Shown one piece after another: positions 22,046 to 33,437 of a stretch of 64,000 nt of DNA (within the stretch, counting starts at the first letter, position 1; each line of letters starts with the position of its first letter). The notes under the pieces were generated by a model. The model saw nothing but the letters and a program-made list of their open reading frames with translations, was not told the DNA's origin and did not search any database. Location: NCBI RefSeq assembly GCF_963576545.1, contig NC_083647.1, positions 5,065,507 through 5,129,506 of the forward strand, in the 5' to 3' direction. The translations under genes and the position numbers were made by a program. This stretch comes from Limanda limanda (Eukaryota > Chordata > Actinopteri > Pleuronectiformes > Pleuronectidae).

Positions 22046-22561
22046 CTAATTCTTCCTCAGTTTGTTTATTTCTTTTCTGACATTTCTTATTTGATCTAGA
22101 ATATAAGGTTCCTTACTTTCAATGTATTCACTTTCTAAAACTTTAAGATTCTCTTCTAAATCAGACAGTTTTTTATATCTTTCCTTTTTTCTGTGTGAGG
22201 TCAGTGCTATAAGCTTTCCTCGAATCACTGCTTTTGCAGCGTCCCACAAAACACTTGGCGATACTTCTCCGTTGTTATTGTCCATATAATCTTTAAGTTC
22301 CTTCTGCACATATTCCTTGCAAGTCCTGTCATTCAAGATGCTTGTATTAAGTCGCCAGAGCGTGTTTTTCTTTTTATTATCCAGATGCACAGTTAAATAA
22401 ACAGCTGAGTGGTCAGATATGTCTCTGACCCCTATTCTACAGTCTTTAAGTCTGTCTGTCTGAGTTGTAAGTAAAAAAATAGTCAATTCTTGAGTATACC
22501 CTTTTACTTGCTGAATAGAATGTAAATTGTTTTTCTTCTGGGTGGAAGTTCCTCCATACAT
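22046..22561 (-). pseudogene. Endonuclease C-terminal part of the L1-like ORF2
   Basis: The minus-strand frame of 171 codons contains GVRDISDHSAVYLTV, matching the SDH block of apurinic-type endonucleases. A basic, helical linker follows (KERYKKLSDLEENLKVLE, then IRNVRKEINKLRK). In complete L1 elements the reverse transcriptase follows, but here the next recognised blocks lie past the polymerase, so its core has been deleted near 22,030-22,050. Confidence 0.75.
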
Positions 22562-22635
22562 CGATCAGTCCCAGCTCCATTAGCATTTTTTTGTTATCCT
22601 GGCGTTAGGAGTTAACCTCCTCAGAAGCTATCAAA

Positions 22636-23019
22636 TCAAATTTCCCTAATACAAGAATTGTCCTGCCCTGGTGGAATATACACATTGACTAATGTAACTT
22701 CTTTCTGGTCAAGGTATCCTTTAACAAAGACATATCGACCCTCACTGTCACAGAATTTAGAGATCAGTTGGAAATTCACTCTGTTAGAGATCAGTATCGC
22801 TACTCCTCTCCTTTTCCTGTATTTATAAGAGGAATGGAAAGTATTTTTAAACCCTAGTTTTTTTAATTTTTCATGTTCCATGTAGATAAGATGGGTCTCC
22901 TGCCAAAACATTACATGCAGCTTTTCCTTTTTCATCTTTGCAATTACCTTACCCCTCTTAATTGGATTGTGTAAACCATTGACATTTAGGGTAATTACCC
23001 TATATTCCTGACATTGCAT
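22636..23019 (-). pseudogene. Endonuclease N-terminal part of the L1-like ORF2
   Basis: The minus-strand frame begins MQCQEYRVITLNVNGLHNPI and includes WQETHL and VNVYIPPGQDN, the first conserved blocks of an L1 endonuclease (Asn, Glu and Tyr positions). The frame breaks near 22,636. The rest of the domain is at 22,046-22,561 in another frame, with some residues lost between. Confidence 0.8.
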
Positions 23020-23427
23020 TTAAACCCACAGTTAACAAAAGAATTATGTACAATTAGTGACCAAACTTGAGATGTTCTTGAAACATAAAATGAACTCAAC
23101 AAATGAAAACAAAACAAACAAACATCACAAAACTCAGGTAGACCTCCATTTTGAAGTAGAAAACTACTTATTTTTGTGGGGGGAGTAGTCTAGTAGTTAA
23201 CCCCCAGAGCCCCCCTTCAGTGCAGCTCATAATACACCTCCTTAATGAGTGTATTTTGTGCACTTTGTGTGTGACCAGATCCCTCATCCATATTCGGTCA
23301 CCTATATTCACTCTATAAGCTAAGGGCGAGCCAATGTAATTTCAAAGAAGGAAAAAATAAAGTTCTCATATTCAGTGTAGGAAAAATAAATTCCTCCTAG
23401 TGGGTACTATATTGAGTACAGAAATTG

Positions 23428-23440
23428 GTCCACACTTATT
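23428..23440. repeat. Target-site duplication of the L1 insertion, right copy
   Basis: gtccacacttatt is the partner of 14,528-14,540 (one mismatch). The L2 3' untranslated sequence continues to the right. Confidence 0.8.
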
Positions 23441-23796
23441 GTCCACTGCCACCAGTTAGAATCCATTATCAGCTGCCGCCTCGGTCGTGGTCCAGCATCA
23501 GCCGATGCCAGCGCGACAAAGGATCCTCCATTACCACTACGATCAGCAGGCACGATACAGAATCCACCGAACTGGATCCACCATTGCGACCTCTGACGCT
23601 CGATCCACAATCATATCCATGGTGCGGCCACAGCTGTGACCCTGCATCCGCGGGCGCTAAGGCACAGAAACTCCGGGAAAGGGGTCAAGTTAGTAACATG
23701 TACTGATGAGATAAGAATTACCTTGATGTGTTAGGGATGGAGAAGCAGGAAAGAGAAGCTCCGTGTGTCTTGTTTCATAAATTCGACTAATTAGCT

Positions 23797-24060
23797 CTAA
23801 CTATAAGCTTTATCAAAAAGGAAGGTTTTGAGTCTACTCTTAAATGAACAGAGCGTGTCTGCTTCCCTAACTGAAAGTGAGAGATTATTCCACAGCAGTG
23901 GGGCTTGATGGCTAAAAGCTCTGGCTCCTACTCTACTTTTAGAGACTTTAGGAACGACAAGTAAACCTGAATTCTGGGATCGGAGTGCTCTAGTAGGTTG
24001 ATATGGTATTAACATCTCTTTAAGGTAAAAAGGTGCCATATAATCAAGGGCCTTGAAGGT
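23797..24060 (-). pseudogene. C-terminal domain of L2 ORF2 (minus-strand copy)
   Basis: The frame 23,797-24,039 holds ALRSQNSGLLVVPKV, ARAFSHQAPLLWNNLSLSVR and FKSRLKTFLFDKAYS, ending the protein. This LLWN.LP..VR...FK..LKT.LF ending is characteristic of L2-type LINEs. It matches 63,054-63,296 almost residue for residue. Confidence 0.85.
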
Positions 24061-24232
24061 GAGGAGGAGAATTTTAAATTCTATTCTTGATTTAACAGGA
24101 AGCCAGTGTAGCGATGCTAATACTGGAGAAATGTGCTCTCTTTTCTTAGTTCTTGTCAGGAAACCTGCTGCGGCATTTTGGACCAGCTGCAGAGTCTTTA
24201 ACGACTTACTGCTGGAGCCTGATAATAGTGAA

Positions 24233-25500
24233 TTACAGTAGTCCAGTCTCGATGTAACAAAGGCGTGGACTAGTTTTTCTGCATCTTTTTGCGAAAGGAC
24301 ATGTCTGATTTTTGAGATTACGCAAGTGGAAAAAGGCGGTCCTAGAAATTTGTTTTAAGTGACTATTAAAGGACAAATCAGGATCGAAGATCACTCCCAA
24401 GTTCCTGACTGTTTCATTGGAAGCAAGGGCAATGTCATCTAGCGCAGCTCTATCATTAGATAATGTTTCTCTAAGGTGTTTAGGGCCGAGTATTATAACC
24501 TCAGTTTTATCTGAGTTTAATAAGAGAAAATTGCGGGTCATCGAAGTTTTTTATGTCCTTGAGACATGCTCGAAGTTTAGTTAATTGATTACTTTGATCA
24601 GGTTTTATTGACAAATATAACTGGGTGTCATCCGCATAACAGTGAAAATTTACCGAGTGTGTCCTAATGTTTCCTAGTGGAAGCATATATAATGAGAATA
24701 AAATTGGGCCGAACAGACCCCTGTGGAACACCATGGTTAACTTTGGTGCGCACAGATGACTCATCATTAATTTGTACGAATTGGGAGCGATCAGAAAAAT
24801 AAGATTTAAACCAGTTTAGGGCCGTTCCTTTAATGTTAATAAACTGTTTTAGTCTTTGTAATAAAATTTGATGGTCAATTGTGTCGAATGCTGCACTGAG
24901 ATCTAACAGAACAAGGACAGATTCAAGTCCCTGATCTGAAGCTATTAGAAGGTCATTATTGACTTTTGCCAGGGCTGTCTCTGTGCTGCGATTGGTTCTA
25001 AACCCAGACTGAAAGTCTTCATATATATTATTTTCCTGGAGAAACTCACACAGCTGATTGGCTACAACTTTTTCTAAGATTTTAGAGAGGAAGGGGAGAT
25101 TGGATATTGGCCTGTAATTTGCTAAAACCTCTGGGTCTAGGGTGGGTTTTTTGAGTAGGGGTTTGATTACAGCTATTTTAAAAGACTGTGGTACATAACA
25201 CAATGAATATGTCATTATCATCAGGTTAAGTAACAAACTATCTATTAGGGGCAGAATTTCTTTAAGTAATTTAGTTGGAATCGGATCTAAGATACAGGTT
25301 GTTGGTTTAGAACCTGAGATTATTTTGGTAAACTGATCACGGGTGATCAGAGAGAAGCTGTCTAAGTAATGGGAAGGATTCTCAGCCGTTTCTGAGATCT
25401 CTGTTGTTGGGAGGGTATTAGTGCCAATTGAGGGCAGGAGATGGTTGATTTTATTTCTAATAGTTAGAATTTTATCATTAAAAAAGGTCATAAAGATATT
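24233..25500 (-). pseudogene. Reverse transcriptase of L2 ORF2 (minus-strand copy)
   Basis: The frame 24,664-25,491 covers the first RT blocks: IAVIKPLLKKPTLDPEVLAN followed by YRPISNLPFLSKILEKV, then LDLSAAFDTIDHQILLQRL and HGVPQGSV. A one-base loss there shifts the frame. The catalytic box HCYADDTQLYLS continues at 24,507-24,767, and a further shift leads into LLNSDKTEVIILGPKH and NLGVIFDPDLSF at 24,233-24,541. All main polymerase motifs are present but in three frames. Confidence 0.85.
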
Positions 25501-25755
25501 GCTATTTAGGGATCGAGGAATACTGGGTTCGGTGGAGGTGTGACTCTCTGTCAGCCTGGCTACAGTGCTGAAGAGAAACCTTGGGTTGTTTTTATTCTCT
25601 TCTATTAGTTTTGAATAATAGGCAGCTCTTGCTTTGTGGAGAGCCTTTTTATATTCTTTAACACTACTCTTCCAGTCTAGGAGATTTTCAACACTATTGC
25701 TGGAGCGCCACTTCCTTTCTAATTTTCTTTTTGTTTCAACTCATGTGTCTTGGAA

Positions 25756-26640
25756 TTATACCACGGAGCTAATTGACTGTTTTACACATTTCTTTTTTAG
25801 AGGCGCTATTGAGTCTAATGTTAATCGTAACAAGTCTGCAGAGCTATCTACGAGGTGGTCAATCTCAATAGAGCTCGGGTTTTTAAAGAATTTGTTGTTT
25901 ATGTCGACAGATAATACGGGTTTAAATTTAATCGGAATTATTTCCTTAAATTTAGCTATAGCACTATCAGGTAGACATCTAGAAAATGAGTTTTTTATTA
26001 GGGGCATATATTCAGATAATGAAAAATCGAAGGTTATTAAATTATGGTCTGATAGTAATGGATTGCGCGGAAGTACTGTTAAATGTTCAATTTTGACACC
26101 GTATGATAATACAAGGTCAAGTGTGTGGTTACAACAATGAGTAGGTTGATGTACACACTGACTAAATCCAATTGAGTCTAGTATTGAAATAAATGCTACG
26201 CTCAGGCTATCTTTATTATTGTCAACATGAATATCAAAGTCACCAACAATAATAATTTTATCGGTCTTTAGGACTAGGTTTGATAAAAACTCAGGGAATT
26301 CCCCAGGAGCACGATAAACTACAGCAAATATGATTGGCTGTTGGTGTTTCCTGGATTGACGTGGAAAATTAAGAACAAGACATTCAAATGAGTTGTAGCT
26401 GAGTTTAGGTTTAGGATTAATTGATAGACTGGAGTTAAAAATAGCAGCAACTCCACCTCCTCGCCCGAGTTCCCTTGGAACGTGTGAATTTATATGACTG
26501 GGGGGAGTAGATTCATTTAAACTGACATATTCATCAGGATGCAGCCACGTCTCAGTAAGGGACAATAAATCTATATTGTAGTCTGAGACTAGTTCATTAA
26601 CTAAAATAGCCTTTGACAGTGATCTTATGTTTAAAAGACC
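25756..26640 (-). pseudogene. Endonuclease domain of L2 ORF2 (minus-strand copy)
   Basis: An open frame of about 269 codons (25,756-26,565) contains SLTETWLHPDEYVSLNE, GRGGGVAAIFNSSLSI, FAVVYRAPGEFPEFL, IIVGDFDIHVDNNKD, HNHTLD-like NHTLDLVLSYGV and LLSDHNLITFDFSL. These are the blocks of an apurinic-type endonuclease; the usual GDFN reads GDFD here. The upstream NIRSL block lies just beyond, near 26,600-26,640. This copy is complete enough to show small deletions in the other copy at 60,552-61,320. Confidence 0.85.
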
Positions 26641-26858
26641 ACATTTGAAAGTCTTAGTTTCTTGTGTTGTTCCAGAGGTTGTGTTAATTTGTATAAGATT
26701 ATTGTGAGTTCTCGCTCTGTTATTGTTTAATTTAAATAATTGAATCGGACGGTAGACAGAGACAGTCTCTATGCGGTTGGGTGACTGATCCAGAGGGAGC
26801 GCAGAGAAGTGTTTAGCACTGCAGCTCTGCTTCCTGGTCCCAACTCTGGGTTGTCATG

Positions 26859-27344
26859 ATAAAGGGGACACGCCTGTGAGCCAAAAAATTGAGGGAAACT
26901 CAAACAAAGGCAGCATTGAGTGGAAACGTGGAAGTGAGAGTAACTGTAGGAAGGAGATCACAAAACAGATAAAAACTTGTTTCTGGAAAGTTGATCCAAG
27001 AACCGGCTGGATATATTGCACAATCGTCCTGGACCATGAGGCAACAAAGCTGATCCCTGGAGCCTGAAGTGGATGTTGAAACCCATCTAACCTGCTCGGA
27101 TTGGACAGTTAATTGTTATTTTTTGGAAGTGAATTTGTTTGTTTGCATTGATTACTGGATATTATGGTCAAAAAGAGTTCTTTGTTGGTTTATCCATCAT
27201 AACTATTTGATTTGATAACTTGATTGAATAATTCAATTGAATATATTGTAGTGAATGGGAGTCAATTTTTGACTTGTGAAGAATCCATGTCTGGCGCCCA
27301 ACTCTTATTTTTTCCATTTAGAAAACCTACGCTACAAGCTCACC
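26859..27344. other. Unassigned segment between the L2 5' break and the gag remnant
   Basis: No known protein is seen in the short frames; the longest (26,876-27,067) is Lys-rich and not recognised. The segment carries tggcgcccaactc at 27,292-27,304, which resembles a lysine-tRNA primer-binding site, but I see no LTR beside it. Confidence 0.4.
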
Positions 27345-27570
27345 TGGAATTCTGTGGTGAAAAGGGGAGGCATCCTACCAAGTGAAATGGAGAAACACTT
27401 AATTAAACAATTCTGTTGGGGTAACTCAGTCATAGCAAATTTACAACTTGAACAGAAGAAAGACAATCCTCCGTCCTTCTCTGAGCTCTTATTTGTGTAA
27501 CGTACAGAGGACAGACAACTAGCAAAGGAAAACCGCCTGAAAAACATCAGCTCATCCAAGTAGCAAGTCC
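27345..27570 (+). pseudogene. gag-like remnant, 3' continuation of the piece at 13,438-14,125
   Basis: The frame to 27,500 reads NSVVKRGGILPSEMEKHLIK, then VIANLQLEQKKDNPPSFSEL. After a stop or shift it continues with RQLAKENR. These are the blocks following the 'SAYLQRLQ' region in PNMA/ZCCHC12-like and gypsy gag proteins, and the left piece ends in just that region. I infer that the two are one gag split by the L2-L1-gypsy nest. No zinc knuckle or pol was found downstream. Confidence 0.55.
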
Positions 27571-28887
27571 AACTGAATTCACAAACCGCTTGCACTTGTG
27601 TTGCAAAATTCTTCCATTCAGACCACAGCTTGTCCAAGCCAATTAAACATGGACACGTACCATGGACGCATGGAGACATCCCTCTCGTGCACACACTATT
27701 TCATCTCTACTCCAGAAACCCTTATTTAATTAATTATCATACACATCACTTGAACTGCTTTGTTATGTCTTTTCATTATATACATATATCTTTGTATTTT
27801 TTCTATCTTGTATGTGTCTCTGTTGTCACCATTTCACAAAGAAAAAAGGTGAAATGGTCACAGCCGCTGAGGAAAATCTCCAACTTTTAACTTGATCAGC
27901 CAGTGATTGTCCCATCAGGATGCTCTGACGTGAATCTAAGCTCTAAACTCATCAGTTTCATATTTATAATCCTTGCCCTGATGTATATGTATGGTCATCA
28001 TGTTTTGGTCCGACAGTTGAATTGACCGAGCGTAGCACAAAACCACCTTCGGCCTTTCCCAGTGGTCATTAATATTTAGAGAAAGAGTCCACCAGGGAGA
28101 CAGGATAGGCTGCATACAGGCTCACACAGATGAGAGCGAGACAACACTGGAGCTGTTTATTCAGAGGTGGCCTATTTACTGCATGCAGGCAAACTCAAGA
28201 GATTCAAAATTCAAGACGAAGAAGAAAGGGAACGTGAGAGTGCAGGAGATTCATAGTAGGCATGTTCATTTCTGAGAATCAATATGGACGTCTAGAATGA
28301 ATCAGGACACCCTGACATGCGAGAAGCCAAGAGGAATAATGTATGACTTGGCGGAGCGGAATATCCCCCAAGTATTACTCTGTATGGCTCTCACCTACCC
28401 TCTGTCTGATGTTTATTTAAACATTGTCCTCCGGCCTACAGAGTCATACAGCATCTTAAGGTCCGTCTCAGTCACTCTCTCTCCCCCTCACTTTGTCTCT
28501 CTCTGTCACTTTTCTCTCCATAATTCAGAACACTTGGCGAGTTGAGCCAGAATGAGTGTGTGATTTGAAAGGGTGCCCTGCACAAATCCACAGTCCCCAA
28601 AAGGAAATCTGTTTCCCATGTGATGGGTGTCAGAGGTTAACAGTTATTGGCAAGAGCTGTGTACCACCTGGGATGCTACTGACTGACACAAGAATATCAA
28701 TGTGGACTTATGTTGTCCCAATTGAAAATGAAATTGGCAGATGGGGACATATTCACTCTCAGCATCCTACTAGTGGACAGTGTTTTTTTTATCCACTCTC
28801 CATTGCTCTTTTCTAGACTGGATATTTTACTAGAAGACTGAAACAAAAACAGAATGTTATATTTAGATTCTACAAGTTAAAAGGTAT
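27571..28887. other. Non-coding
   Basis: No recognised gene. There is a C/T-rich tract at about 28,466-28,520 (ctctctccccctc type). Confidence 0.5.
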
Positions 28888-29419
28888 TGTTACGTACAGT
28901 GTTCTGTATGTCTTGCATGTATACATGTCATAGGCCTACATGTATTGTGTTCTGTTTTGTGTTTTGTCTCCTCCTGTTTTCATTCTCCTACTTCACAGGT
29001 GTGCACACCTGGTTTTTGCTTGGTCTTGCTTGGTTGTTTGCTGGTGTATTGCTTTATCTTTAGTGTTACCACATTTGTTGAACTGTATTATTTGAGTTGT
29101 TAACTTTTTTTGTTGTGCGCACAGGGACAATGAGGACAGGTAAGATACTCCGGGGTCTACATATCACACACGTAGGTTTACTTCTTGTTAATACCCCAGG
29201 TTAGAGTGAGCACCACCCGCTGTAAAGGGGGGGGGGGGGTCTTTGTGTTCTTTTCTTTGGTGCCACTGACGGTCCTTGTTGATCCCTGTTGTTGCTTTGT
29301 GTAAATAAATACTTTCTTTGCTTCATATGGGGTCCTGGCTTTTGTGTGACTGCACCCTCACTTCCCAAAACCTGTTGCATTTTTTTATGTCCTACTCCGA
29401 GCCACCAGGGGGCATAACA
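28888..29419 (+). repeat. Solo LTR with 5-bp target-site duplication
   Basis: The segment begins tgttacgtac and ends ggcataaca, so its ends are TGTTA and TAACA. It is flanked on both sides by ggtat (28,883-28,887 and 29,420-29,424). An aataaa lies near 29,305, and a run of 13 or more G is at about 29,227-29,240. No internal coding region is attached, so this is a solo LTR left by recombination between the two LTRs of an element. The 5-bp duplication is usual for Ty3/gypsy. Confidence 0.8.
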
Positions 29420-29463
29420 GGTATGGTTTGAAAGTTGTTTCTGAGACACTTTTTTATCTTATT

Positions 29464-29803
29464 CTGTCAAGATGAGCAGATTGGCAGGCGTGAACCCAAA
29501 AGCACGACAATGAAGCAGACTTGGATTAAAGCAAAGTTCTTGGTTTAATAACGAAGCAGGGGTCAGAAGCCAGGCAGTCAGTCAGGTTACAAACAAATCC
29601 GACAAGGAGCAGGCAAAAGGGAATCCAGGGACAAGACGGCAGGTCAAGGTGAAGATCACGCAAAACAGGTATATGCTGGAAAGCTAGGTAGAAACACACT
29701 AAACGATCTGGCAGGCAACAAAGGGAAAAGGCAGGTAGATATACTGGGGGACTAATGGATGGCAGGTGTGCGTCTGTGGGTGGAGCCGGTAATGGGATCT
29801 GTG
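29464..29803 (-). repeat. LTR-like repeat on the minus strand
   Basis: The ends are tgtca and tgaca (inverted), and the interior resembles a common fish LTR-type repeat. On the minus strand an attaaa-type signal lies near its 3' part (gtttaataac on the plus strand near 29,542). No matching flanks were found, so its borders are uncertain. Confidence 0.4.
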
Positions 29804-30954
29804 ACACGAGGAAGTGCAGAGGTGAGTGGCTGAGTTCTGAAATGACAAATGGATTAGTATATGCAAAACTATAAGACAAATAAGAATGTTAATAGGAGGG
29901 TGAATTTTGTGACATATTCGTTGAAAGTCCTCTTCATGTCCTTAAAACCTTTAATAAAGTGTGACAAAAAGCTGTTGTCTGTGGCCCTCACAGAAATGTA
30001 ATAAACATTACCAATCATTTCTTCCTGACTGAATAAAGTGATTGGCTGCTCTTTGTAGTTTTTCCAGGCTACCAACCATAGATTTGTTGCTCCCTAATCT
30101 CCTTAAATGTTTCGCAAAGATATCTTGAATTTAATATATTTGATTTCTTTCTGTCATTCTGAGAAGATCACTACCACTGTAATCTCTGTATCAAGTACAG
30201 AGGTAGAGTTAGGAGATCCAAACTTAGCCTAGCATGAAGAGGCTAAAATCAAGTTAGCAAATTGTTTTTTTCTGAACTGCAAATTTGCTGTTTTTTTTCA
30301 CTCATGGTTTGGCCACAGCAGGCAGATGTTGTGGCCAAGCCAATAGAGTCTCTGTTTGGATTTAGTTTTTTGGTTAATCAAAAGATAAACCAGTAATTCA
30401 GCTCAGCTGTCAAAGAAGATTTGCTTTCCAATTCCATTATATTTCCAATTTTTCCTAAATGAGCAGACTCATAACTATCACTTGTCTTTGCGCTTAGTAA
30501 ACCTCAAGCCTCCAGGCTCTATGTGTCCTGAATCAGTCTGATACAGCCTACTGGACAATTCATGAGTACAAATAAGCAACTAAATAATAAAAACACTCTC
30601 ATGTGGGCAATTAATTTTTCCGTGATAAAAGAAAACATAAAATAGAAGACTCACATGTTCGTCAGAGAGATCCCCTCTGGCTGGATATCTATCAGGTCAC
30701 AGTCAAGGTAAAATAAACACATCACTACTGGACAAATTGTTTTTTGATGAAGTACAAAAAAGCCAGTGTGCCTTGTTGGCAGGGACACAGTCCCCGTCAT
30801 GAAAAGGTCCAATCATAAGTGTTTTTCCCGTAACATGCAACTAATCTAAATGAGTTGCATGGACAAATGCTCTTTAATAAAGTTTACACTCTTTAGCAGA
30901 GATAAGTGTCCGATAAGCAGCTCTCTTAAGAACAAATTCTGATTGAGACAATGT
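29804..30954. other. Non-coding, nothing recognised
   Basis: Short frames only, no family resemblance and no paired repeats seen. Confidence 0.5.
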
Positions 30955-31305
30955 TATGTTAGGTTTGCTGCTACCTCACTTCAAGGGACACCTAGCCAGT
31001 CAACAAAATCAGGACTGTTTGCTGTCCTGGCTAACAAATGGTGGACCAATCTCCCCATTGCCATTAGGACAGCAGGAGATCTCCACATCTGCCACCACAG
31101 GCTAAAGACACATCTCAACCCACTGCACCTTGGTTAAGAAGATGTTTGATAACCATTGTTAACTCCGGTCTTTAAATAAAAAGCACTTGTAGCACTTTTT
31201 TGAAGAATAATTGTACTTACTGGATTCTTGCTGTTCTGGGTTTGTACCCCCATGGTTAAATGCACTTATTGTAATTCACTTTGGATATATTAAATGTAAT
31301 GTAAT
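30955..31305 (+). pseudogene. 3' end of an L2-group LINE (second subfamily)
   Basis: The frame 30,943-31,137 ends with STKSGLFAVLANKWWTNLPI and DLHICHHRLKTHL, the C-terminal block W..LP...R....L..F...LKTHL of L2-type ORF2. A 3' untranslated part follows and ends in an aatgtaatgtaatgt tail (31,289-31,305). The subfamily differs from the two large L2 copies. A second copy of its tail is at 47,440-47,612. Confidence 0.7.
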
Positions 31306-32989
31306 GTTATACTGGTGTGTGAGGCTAAAGGCAAAGTTGCTGAAACCTCAGTCGCTGTTATGCATTTGTGTGCAAACACTGTGTATTTTCCTATTCTGCA
31401 AAAACAAAATCTTGATACGACTGGATATGCGTTTGAGATTGGGAAACTCCTTCAGGCATTTGGCAAGAGGTCTCAGGACATGAAAAGTAAACAATAGGAA
31501 CTGCATATATTTATTAAGCTGTTTAAACATAAAACCAGCCAATGTGCCTGACAACTCACAACATGAAATCATTGAGCTGCAAAACAAGCTCAGAGCTCAG
31601 TTCAACAGCCTCCCTCTGAGTTCTATTAACTGTTTGTACGTCCTGAGGATTTTCACTGTCTGAGGAGACATGTACTGAAGTTGGCATCTGTGTTTCGGAC
31701 ATCCTACGCAGCTGTTTTCAAAACAGGGCTGCAAAGTTCACTCAAAAGTGATTGGTACAGACCTGGAAAACCATGTGCAAGTACCATCATCATCACTACC
31801 ATTGGACACCGGACAGGTCAGCAAAGATTTGCAGTTCCAGCTAGAGTAACTTTCGAGAGGTTAGTTTAATATGAGTAAATAAATATGATTCAAACGATTT
31901 TATAAAGATTTAAGTGCTCATTCAAAAAGGAAAAATAATCTCAAACCCCGTTTTGCTGAAGGAGATCCTGAAAATTCACCTCAGTGAAGAAGTCTCGTTC
32001 TGACTTTGAGGAAGGTGACTGCATTGGAGGGGCTTGAATCGCTGTGAAATAGAACCTGTTTGTATTTACAGACAGGCAGACAATGTGGAACAGCAATGAA
32101 AGGCATTTTGTGATGATAAAGACTATATAGTGTACTATTTATCATTGATAATGAATAACTTTTTATCAATGGAAGTCTAAAGGCATAGAACACAAAAGGG
32201 ATTCTATCACTCAAAGTACATGCCAACACTGATATGGGTTTGATACTGTAGTTGATTTCTACATTCTAAAAATAATTAAAATTGGAAAATGTGTTTAATG
32301 TGTCTAAATGTGTTGAGACTTTCACCCATCACCCTGCGTATTTCTGCTGCATGTTGTTAGACTGTTTAACTTCAACAGCCCTTCTCAGGTCTGTAATTAT
32401 ATTCATTTTGCTCAGTGATTCAGTATGTTCATGGAAATGAGCTCAAATGTCAAACAGCACAGTTAAAATTAGCACACAGGAATTTGTGTTCAGCGGTCTG
32501 ATTTGTATTACTCATAATTCCACTCTTTTGCGGCATGTGCTCCCCTGACTTTGAATCATCGACTGAGAAATTTAGCTGCATTTGACAGGTATTTATTTGG
32601 ATTCCAGCACGGCTGTTTGAAGACATCTGCAAAATATTGAGAGTATAACTCAGGAATGAGTGCGATACGAGCCATCGAATCACAGCCAGCAGCCTGTCAG
32701 ATGAGCACAGCCTACCTGACTGACAAGACGAAGAGCTTGTAGCTCCAGGCCAGCAAACACTTGACAGACAAGACGGCAGCTTGTCAGTCAACAAAGATGA
32801 CAGCAGTCAACTAAATATGGAGATCACAGTCTGCATCATAAAACAGGCATTTCTGACTCGCATACTAACACACACTACCACTACCAATGCTATTAACACA
32901 TCTTTTCCTGCTGCAATTGTCACAATAACTATAACAATTGCCTTACTACCAAGGAAAAATAATGAGTAAACAGGTCAAGCCATCCAACA
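31306..32989. other. Non-coding, nothing recognised
   Basis: Several frames of 60-110 codons occur on both strands but none resembles a protein family. Confidence 0.5.
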
Positions 32990-33437
32990 AATCATCCATC
33001 CATCCATGCACCAGTTGTACTGATAATCCCGCAAGGGTCTCAGGGGCCTGGGGCCAATCCCAGATGACATTGAGAGGGTACACCCTGGACTAGGTCTGGG
33101 GTGTTTTTTTTAAAAATTTTCAATACCAGTAGCAAATCAAAAATGGTACCGGAATTTGAACAGTGCCAAGAAACCAATGCTTTTTCGCAAAACAAAGGTA
33201 AAAAATAAATAAATATGAAAGTACAATTTAACATCTGAACTATTAGTTTAAACTACAATAATTTAACAATAAAAAATCAGTTTCGATGCTTTATACAGTA
33301 AAATACTACAGCTCAAAACTCAACATGAAATCATGAAAGCAGTCAAACATGGAGCGTCCCTCTGGTTTAAAATGCATCCATGTGTCGCTGGACAAGACAC
33401 CAGTGGACTGCAGGGTCACCATACAGAGACGTACAAC
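32990..33437. repeat. Common teleost interspersed repeat, left part
   Basis: It begins with atccatccatccatgca and contains the ccaatcccag..cattgagagggtacaccctggac block, then after an AT-rich interruption (about 33,095-33,385) the block gactgcagggtcaccataca. The same repeat resumes after the hAT element at 34,932 (cattcactcactttcacacc). I recognise the whole as a widespread fish repeat of LINE/SINE-tail type. Confidence 0.55.

Larger units (their letters stand above)
14541..23427 (-). mobile_element. L1-like LINE on the minus strand, split by a gypsy element
   Basis: The segment is bounded by a 13-bp target-site duplication and, at its 3' end (left side on the plus strand), an A-rich tail seen as T-rich sequence at 14,541-14,575. 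Protein pieces run right to left: endonuclease (22,636-23,019 and 22,046-22,561), post-RT region (21,329-22,045) and C-terminus (14,695-15,006). The reverse-transcriptase core is missing, so a large internal deletion has occurred. Without the gypsy insertion the copy would be about 2.6 kb. A 5' portion of about 400 bp (23,020-23,427) is without recognised coding sequence. Confidence 0.8.
23428..26858 (-). mobile_element. Body of an L2 LINE on the minus strand, 5'-truncated
   Basis: Right to left it holds the end of ORF1, a nearly whole endonuclease, reverse transcriptase and C-terminal domain, then part of the 3' untranslated region. It corresponds to about 60,250-63,660 of the plus-strand L2 at the window end and is very similar to it. 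The 5' break at 26,858 falls in the ORF1 tail. The missing 3' end lies at 14,165-14,540, beyond the L1 insertion. Several single-base shifts make it inactive. Confidence 0.85.

Noticed and set aside
23425..23706. Open frame of about 93 codons on the plus strand
   Set aside because: It is antisense to the L2 3' untranslated region, which is shared with 63,400-63,660. No protein family.
27292..27304. tggcgcccaactc, like a lysine-tRNA primer-binding site
   Set aside because: No LTR end lies directly upstream and no gag start follows at the expected distance. A 13-base match alone is weak.
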